DNA of 64,000 bases, from assembly GCF_014524565.1 (NCBI RefSeq), contig NZ_CP060139.1:3355501-3419500 (forward strand), read 5' to 3'. A model generated the notes under the pieces. That model was given only the letters and a program-made list of their open reading frames with translations. It did not search any database and was not told the origin of the DNA. This stretch comes from Croceimicrobium hydrocarbonivorans (GTDB taxonomy: Bacteria > Bacteroidota > Bacteroidia > Flavobacteriales > Schleiferiaceae). Made by a program: the position numbers and the translations under genes. Below, piece after piece: positions 60,091-64,000 of the stretch (positions within the stretch are counted from its first letter, which is position 1; each line of letters starts with the position of its first letter).

Positions 60091-61977
60091 ATGCATCGCC
60101 TCGTTTGTTTTCTCCTTTTCTTTTTCTCTATAGGTCTGCTTCAGGCGCAAAACCGCGATGCTCAGAAATACATGGCCAAAGCCAGAGACTATGTTAAGGA
60201 GAACGAAATGGATAAAGCCTTAAAAGCCCTTGATGATGCTTTGGAAGAGGATCAATCCTTTGTAGATGCTTATCTTTTTAAAGCAGATATTTATAATCAA
60301 TTGGGAAATTCGGACAGTGCCTTGGCGCAGTATCAGAAAGTTCGGAATTATGACTTTCCCTATTACCTCGATTTTTTTCAAGGTCGCCAGCTCTATGGCA
60401 TGAAGCGCTATGAGGAATGCATTCCTTTTCTAGAGGCTTATTTACAGCATCCCCGCGCCAATAGTCGCTATAAGGAGGAAATTGAAAGAATGATTGCCAG
60501 CTCCCAATTTGCCCTGGAAGCTCTTAAAAAGGTAATGGAATACGATCCAAAGAATTTGGGTCCGAATGTCAACACAGAAGAGCTGGAGTACTTCCCCAGT
60601 ATTTCGGCCGATTCCCGCACTTTAGTCTTTACGCATCGATCCGAGAACGGCCAAAAGCTGGATGAGGATTTTTGGTTTACCCGCAGAGATAGCGCTGGGG
60701 CCCCTTGGTCGGAAGCGCAAATGCTCCGTGGGCAATTAAACACCCCTGGAAATGAAGGAGCACAAAGCCTAAGTGCGGATGGGGAACTAATCTTCTTTGC
60801 TGCCTGCGAACGTCCTGGTGGATTGGGGAGCTGTGATATTTATGCCTCTTTCTTGGGACCCAATGGACAATGGTCTAAGGCTATAAACTTGGGCCCCGCC
60901 ATTAATTCGCATTTATGGGAAAGTCAACCTTCCATATCTCCGGATGGTCGCACCCTCTATTTCGTGCGAGGCCGCAGTGGTACTGATCCTAATATGGATA
61001 TCTATTACAGTGAGTTTAATGGTAAGGCCTGGACTAAAGCCCAAAAAGTTCCGGGTAAGGTGAATACGCCTTCTCAGGAAACTTCTCCCTATATCCATTT
61101 TGATAATGAGCATTTATACTTCAGTAGCAATGGGCATCCCGGGATGGGGGATTTAGACTTTTTCGTTTCCGAAAAGCAAGCCGATGGAAGTTGGGGGGAA
61201 CCGCTCAATCTGGGGCATCCCATTAATACCTCTTTTCAGGAATTCAGCTTAATCGTTGGGCCGGATGGGCGTACAGGCTTCTTTAGTTCTGATGCCATGG
61301 AAGAAGGCTTTGGCAAATTAGATCTCTATGAATTCAGGTTGCCCGAAGCGGCACAGGCCCGACCCATTGCCTATGTAGAAGGGAAAGTGATTGATAAGGA
61401 AACTCGTAAAAGTTTACGTGCACCGCTAAAGTTTATCGACTTAAGTGATAGTGGCAAGGTTGTACTGGGGAGCAGCAATAAAGAAGGAGCCTTTTACGCA
61501 GTGCTTCCGGCCCGCAGTGATTATGGCTTATCAGTAGCTCTTAAGGGCTATCTCTTTTACTCTCGCAATTTTGCATTGGCGGAACAAAGTAAGGAAGAGG
61601 CCTTGCATCTTTTAGTGGAATTAGTACCGATTGCCAAAGGCCAAAAGGTAATATTGGAGAATATCTTCTTTGAGTTTGATTCCTTCCAACTCACGGATCG
61701 CAGTAATCAGGAATTACGAGAGATGGTGCGCTTTCTGGAGCTAAATCCAGATTTGCGAATTCGATTAGAGGGACATACCGACAATCAGGGATCGGATGCC
61801 TATAATACCGAATTAAGCACGCAAAGGGCCAAGGCAGTATATGATGCATTAGTGGCCTTGGGAATCGATGCCAGTCGGATGGAGTATCAAGGAAAAGGAA
61901 GTAAGGAACCTTTGCTAGCTAATGATACTGAGCAGAATAGAGCAAGGAATAGACGAACCGAGCTTCATATCCTATAA
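60091..61977 (+). CDS. PorE-like OmpA-family protein (TPR, PD40 propeller, CRD, OmpA)
   Basis: 628 residues from the ATG at 60091. There is a signal peptide (to LLQAQ, 20). TPR-like helices follow (~22-130). A TolB/PD40-type beta-propeller spans ~175-425 (YFPSISADSRTLVFTHRSEN, EGAQSLSADGELIFFAACER, QPSISPDGRTLYFVRG, TSPYIHFDNEHLYFSSNGHP). A carboxypeptidase-regulatory-like domain lies at ~430-505. The OmpA C-terminal domain (~520-628) has NIFFEFDSFQLTDRSNQELR and LEGHTDNQGSDAYNTELSTQ. This order matches PorE, a T9SS component that binds peptidoglycan. PorE of P. gingivalis is a lipoprotein, whereas this signal lacks a lipobox, so it could be a paralog. Confidence 0.85.
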   Translation: MHRLVCFLLFFFSIGLLQAQNRDAQKYMAKARDYVKENEMDKALKALDDALEEDQSFVDAYLFKADIYNQLGNSDSALAQYQKVRNYDFPYYLDFFQGRQLYGMKRYEECIPFLEAYLQHPRANSRYKEEIERMIASSQFALEALKKVMEYDPKNLGPNVNTEELEYFPSISADSRTLVFTHRSENGQKLDEDFWFTRRDSAGAPWSEAQMLRGQLNTPGNEGAQSLSADGELIFFAACERPGGLGSCDIYASFLGPNGQWSKAINLGPAINSHLWESQPSISPDGRTLYFVRGRSGTDPNMDIYYSEFNGKAWTKAQKVPGKVNTPSQETSPYIHFDNEHLYFSSNGHPGMGDLDFFVSEKQADGSWGEPLNLGHPINTSFQEFSLIVGPDGRTGFFSSDAMEEGFGKLDLYEFRLPEAAQARPIAYVEGKVIDKETRKSLRAPLKFIDLSDSGKVVLGSSNKEGAFYAVLPARSDYGLSVALKGYLFYSRNFALAEQSKEEALHLLVELVPIAKGQKVILENIFFEFDSFQLTDRSNQELREMVRFLELNPDLRIRLEGHTDNQGSDAYNTELSTQRAKAVYDALVALGIDASRMEYQGKGSKEPLLANDTEQNRARNRRTELHIL

Positions 61978-62104
61978 AGCGGAATTCCCTGTAAATCGAT
62001 AGGTAAAACCCCCTTTTCACTCAGACTCTGTGGGACTTAAGCGCACAAATTCGCATATTTGTAGCTGACATTTGTTGTAAAAACTATCTTATCCCACTCA
62101 TTCT

Positions 62105-63646
62105 ATGAAGAAAGTTGGCCCCTTGGCCTTACTGATTTTCATTGTTTTCGCTTGTAATAAAGAGCTTGACTTTGATATGATCAATGATATTGAAGTGAAG
62201 AGCTCCGCTACAGTTCCTCTGGCAAACCTTACTTTAAGTATTGAAGATTTGGTTTCCGACATTGAAGACTCCACCTTGGTGGTAGACCCCAGTAATGCCC
62301 TCCGTATTTTTTATCGTCAGGATTCGGTATTTACTTATTCTATTGATGACATCTTAACCATTCCGGATCAGGATCCATTACCTCTTCCAGTAGACAAAAC
62401 TCAGCCAACATTTGATTTGGATGTAGCCTTAGGAACCATTGCTGGTGCCCAATTGTACGATGCTACTTTCGAGAGTGGGAAAATTGAGTTTACAGTTAAC
62501 AGTAATGATACGGTTCAGGCGGATACTCGCTTCCGTTTTACTTACCGAAATGCCACCTTAAATGGTGCTACCTATGTTGACACTTTTACTCTTGCAGCAG
62601 GTACAGCTAGCCTTATTGATTCCTCTGATTTGGACGGTTTGGTATTTGACTTTACCAATGGTGGAAACTCGGTAAATGCTTTAAGCATTGGTTTAGAGCT
62701 TATTGATACCGCCAATGTAAATCAGGGTAATATAATTGTGTGTGGAGTAGCCATGCAAGATTTAAGAGTGGCCGTGGCCAATGGTTATTTTGGAGATCGT
62801 GTTCAAGCGGCTCCTCCCGGTGATTTTGATTTTCAGATTAATGGCTTAGAGCGTTTTACAGGTGGTTTCTATTTAACTGATCCTCGTTTGAAGCTTATCA
62901 CTAGATCCACCGTAGGCTTACCTATCGAAATTGTAACCGAGTTTATCGGAGAAAACAACGATCGTCAACGTGTGTACTTGAATAATGATCCCTTCTTAAT
63001 TCAAGCTTCACCGGCACCAGGCGTGGTAGCAGTTTCCAATTTGAGTTTGGATCCTACCAATTCTGATATCACCGAATTTTTAGCCAATATTCCTCAGAAG
63101 ATTTATTATTCAGGGAGTATTCAAGTTAATCCTGATGGACCTTCTGCAAATCCGAACTTCATTTCTAACACTTCTAATGTGGTAGTCGACTTTGAAGTAG
63201 ATGTTCCAATGGAATTCCGTTTGGAGGATATGCGTCTCGATCAAACAGTGGAAGATATTGGTGCCGATTTAGAGAATCTGGACAATTTAGATGAGTTAAC
63301 CGTTTTCTTCCAATCCGAAAACCGTTTACCATTCGATCTTAACTTAAAGGTTTCCTTTATTAATGCCTTGGGAGACAGTATCAACGGTTTCGATTTACCA
63401 TTATTAAGCGCAGCACCGGTAGACGGAAATGGTCGGGTTACCGGTCCAAGCATCGAAGAAAACCCAGTGGTATTTGATCGTGATATGATTGAGGATTTCT
63501 TGCAAACTCGCGACCTGCGTTTTGTAGCCTCAGTGAATACCACCAATAATGGTCAAACCAGTGTGAAATTATATTCAGACTACGACCTTAAGATTAAAGC
63601 GGCCATGCAGGCGAAGGGTAACTATCAAATCTCCAACGACCAATGA
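62105..63646 (+). CDS. Large lipoprotein paired with a DUF5723 protein
   Basis: 513 residues with a lipoprotein signal (LIFIVFAC, Cys at ~17). Repeated beta-sandwich-like segments follow, for example VPLANLTLSIEDLVSDIEDS, RFRFTYRNATLNGATYVDTF, FSSFI-free regions with IYYSGSIQVNPDGPSANPNF, and a late FDRDMIEDFLQTRDLRFVAS. I recognise no named domain. It is coupled to the following DUF5723 gene by an ATGA overlap, a combination that suggests an envelope complex. It is not a T9SS cargo (no sorting tail). A near-match -7 box CATATTTG is at about 62054. Confidence 0.7.
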   Translation: MKKVGPLALLIFIVFACNKELDFDMINDIEVKSSATVPLANLTLSIEDLVSDIEDSTLVVDPSNALRIFYRQDSVFTYSIDDILTIPDQDPLPLPVDKTQPTFDLDVALGTIAGAQLYDATFESGKIEFTVNSNDTVQADTRFRFTYRNATLNGATYVDTFTLAAGTASLIDSSDLDGLVFDFTNGGNSVNALSIGLELIDTANVNQGNIIVCGVAMQDLRVAVANGYFGDRVQAAPPGDFDFQINGLERFTGGFYLTDPRLKLITRSTVGLPIEIVTEFIGENNDRQRVYLNNDPFLIQASPAPGVVAVSNLSLDPTNSDITEFLANIPQKIYYSGSIQVNPDGPSANPNFISNTSNVVVDFEVDVPMEFRLEDMRLDQTVEDIGADLENLDNLDELTVFFQSENRLPFDLNLKVSFINALGDSINGFDLPLLSAAPVDGNGRVTGPSIEENPVVFDRDMIEDFLQTRDLRFVASVNTTNNGQTSVKLYSDYDLKIKAAMQAKGNYQISNDQ

Positions 63647-64000
63647 AAAAGTTAGGATTGTTTCTTTTGGGCCTGGGATTTTCAATCGGCCTTTCCGCAC
63701 AAAGCGATATGATGTTGTACAATTTCAATGCGATTCCGCAAGTACATCATACCAATCCCGCTTATCCCCAACAAACCAAATGGTATATCGGTTTACCAGC
63801 CATTTCAGGTATTAGCACCCATTATCATAATTCGGGTTTTGCCCTGGTTGATATTTTCGAAAAGGGAACCGATATCAATCAAAACTTGGCGGAGCTCAGC
63901 AATAATTTAGATGAGCGCAGCCAGCTTAACCTTAATAACCGCGTTGAGTTATTAGGTGTAGGTTTTAAAACCGGTAAGGGCTTTGTGACTTTGGGCGCTA
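63643..64000 (+). CDS. DUF5723-like outer-membrane protein (3'-truncated by window)
   Basis: About 119 residues are visible. The signal peptide is MKKLGLFLLGLGFSIGLSAQ. It is followed by SDMMLYNFNAIPQVHHTNPA, the typical opening of the DUF5723 family (short Met/Leu-rich strand, then NPA). The rest is beta-rich with NNRVELLGVGFKTGKGFVTL. The frame is open to the last base. It overlaps the upstream lipoprotein stop (ATGA), so the two are co-translated. Family members are predicted outer-membrane barrels related to PorV-like or porin-like proteins. Confidence 0.75.
   Translation, partial: MKKLGLFLLGLGFSIGLSAQSDMMLYNFNAIPQVHHTNPAYPQQTKWYIGLPAISGISTHYHNSGFALVDIFEKGTDINQNLAELSNNLDERSQLNLNNRVELLGVGFKTGKGFVTLGA

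Overview
The window looks like a chromosomal segment of a Bacteroidota bacterium, most likely of the order Flavobacteriales. The evidence is: five proteins ending in type IX secretion (T9SS) type-A sorting tails; several TonB-dependent outer-membrane receptors, two of them complete or nearly so with plug or carboxypeptidase-regulatory N-termini; many short lipoproteins with a Cys lipobox; DUF6952 and MoxR/VWA genes typical of the phylum; and promoters with the Bacteroidota -7 box TAnnTTTG instead of sigma70 boxes. I cannot name a genus. I saw no rRNA, tRNA, CRISPR array, transposase or phage gene.

Layout. 1-1.6 kb: the end of a TonB receptor and a PepSY-type membrane protein. 1.6-2.0 kb: intergenic repeats. 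2.0-7.2 kb (minus strand): a cobalamin operon. A B12 riboswitch with its own promoter lies upstream of a tandem-domain T9SS protein, a second T9SS surface protein, a BtuB-like receptor and a BtuG-like beta-propeller lipoprotein, all with overlapping ends. 7.2-12.6 kb: an orphan UmuD, two lipoproteins, more repeats, a GNAT acetyltransferase, a cREC-domain protein, a PhyH dioxygenase and a TlpA-like thioredoxin. 12.8-16.2 kb: aminotransferase, murB, a Cys-rich NqrM-like protein and an FkbM methyltransferase. 16.2-18.7 kb (minus): a sodium symporter and apbE. 18.7-22.7 kb: recR coupled to two envelope-glycan genes. 22.8-25.5 kb: a 2-oxoacid dehydrogenase E2, an ExoX-like exonuclease and an FAH-family hydrolase.

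25.6-37 kb: a giant five-module T9SS adhesin, clpB, and a secreted subtilisin (minus). 37-41.4 kb: a PIG-L deacetylase, a 37-residue membrane peptide and a sodium symporter. 41.4-43.6 kb (minus): ergothioneine genes egtB-egtD. 43.6-47.4 kb (minus): a tiny lipoprotein, a second TonB receptor and an SRPBCC/GyrI-like membrane protein. 47.5-52 kb: guaA overlapping a LysM4-PBP1-fold protein, then a DUF2202 lipoprotein. 52-54.8 kb (minus): a VWA/MoxR pair and DUF6952. 54.9-60 kb: OsmC, a T9SS BNR-like protein, a PA0069 radical SAM enzyme with an S24 repressor, pirin and a lipoprotein. 60-64 kb: a PorE-like OmpA protein, a large lipoprotein and the start of a DUF5723 protein.

The most notable points are as follows. 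The B12 operon appears to combine riboswitch control, T9SS-exported surface proteins and a BtuB/BtuG pair, and its first gene is a duplicated domain I cannot assign. Four arrays of a 7-bp repeat lie at or close to the stop codons of minus-strand genes and put stop codons in every frame. There are also two composite islands of a longer intergenic repeat, each carrying a nested palindrome. A recurring extended -7 element (TAYCTTTGCSGC-like) precedes recR and guaA so closely that their mRNAs may be leaderless.
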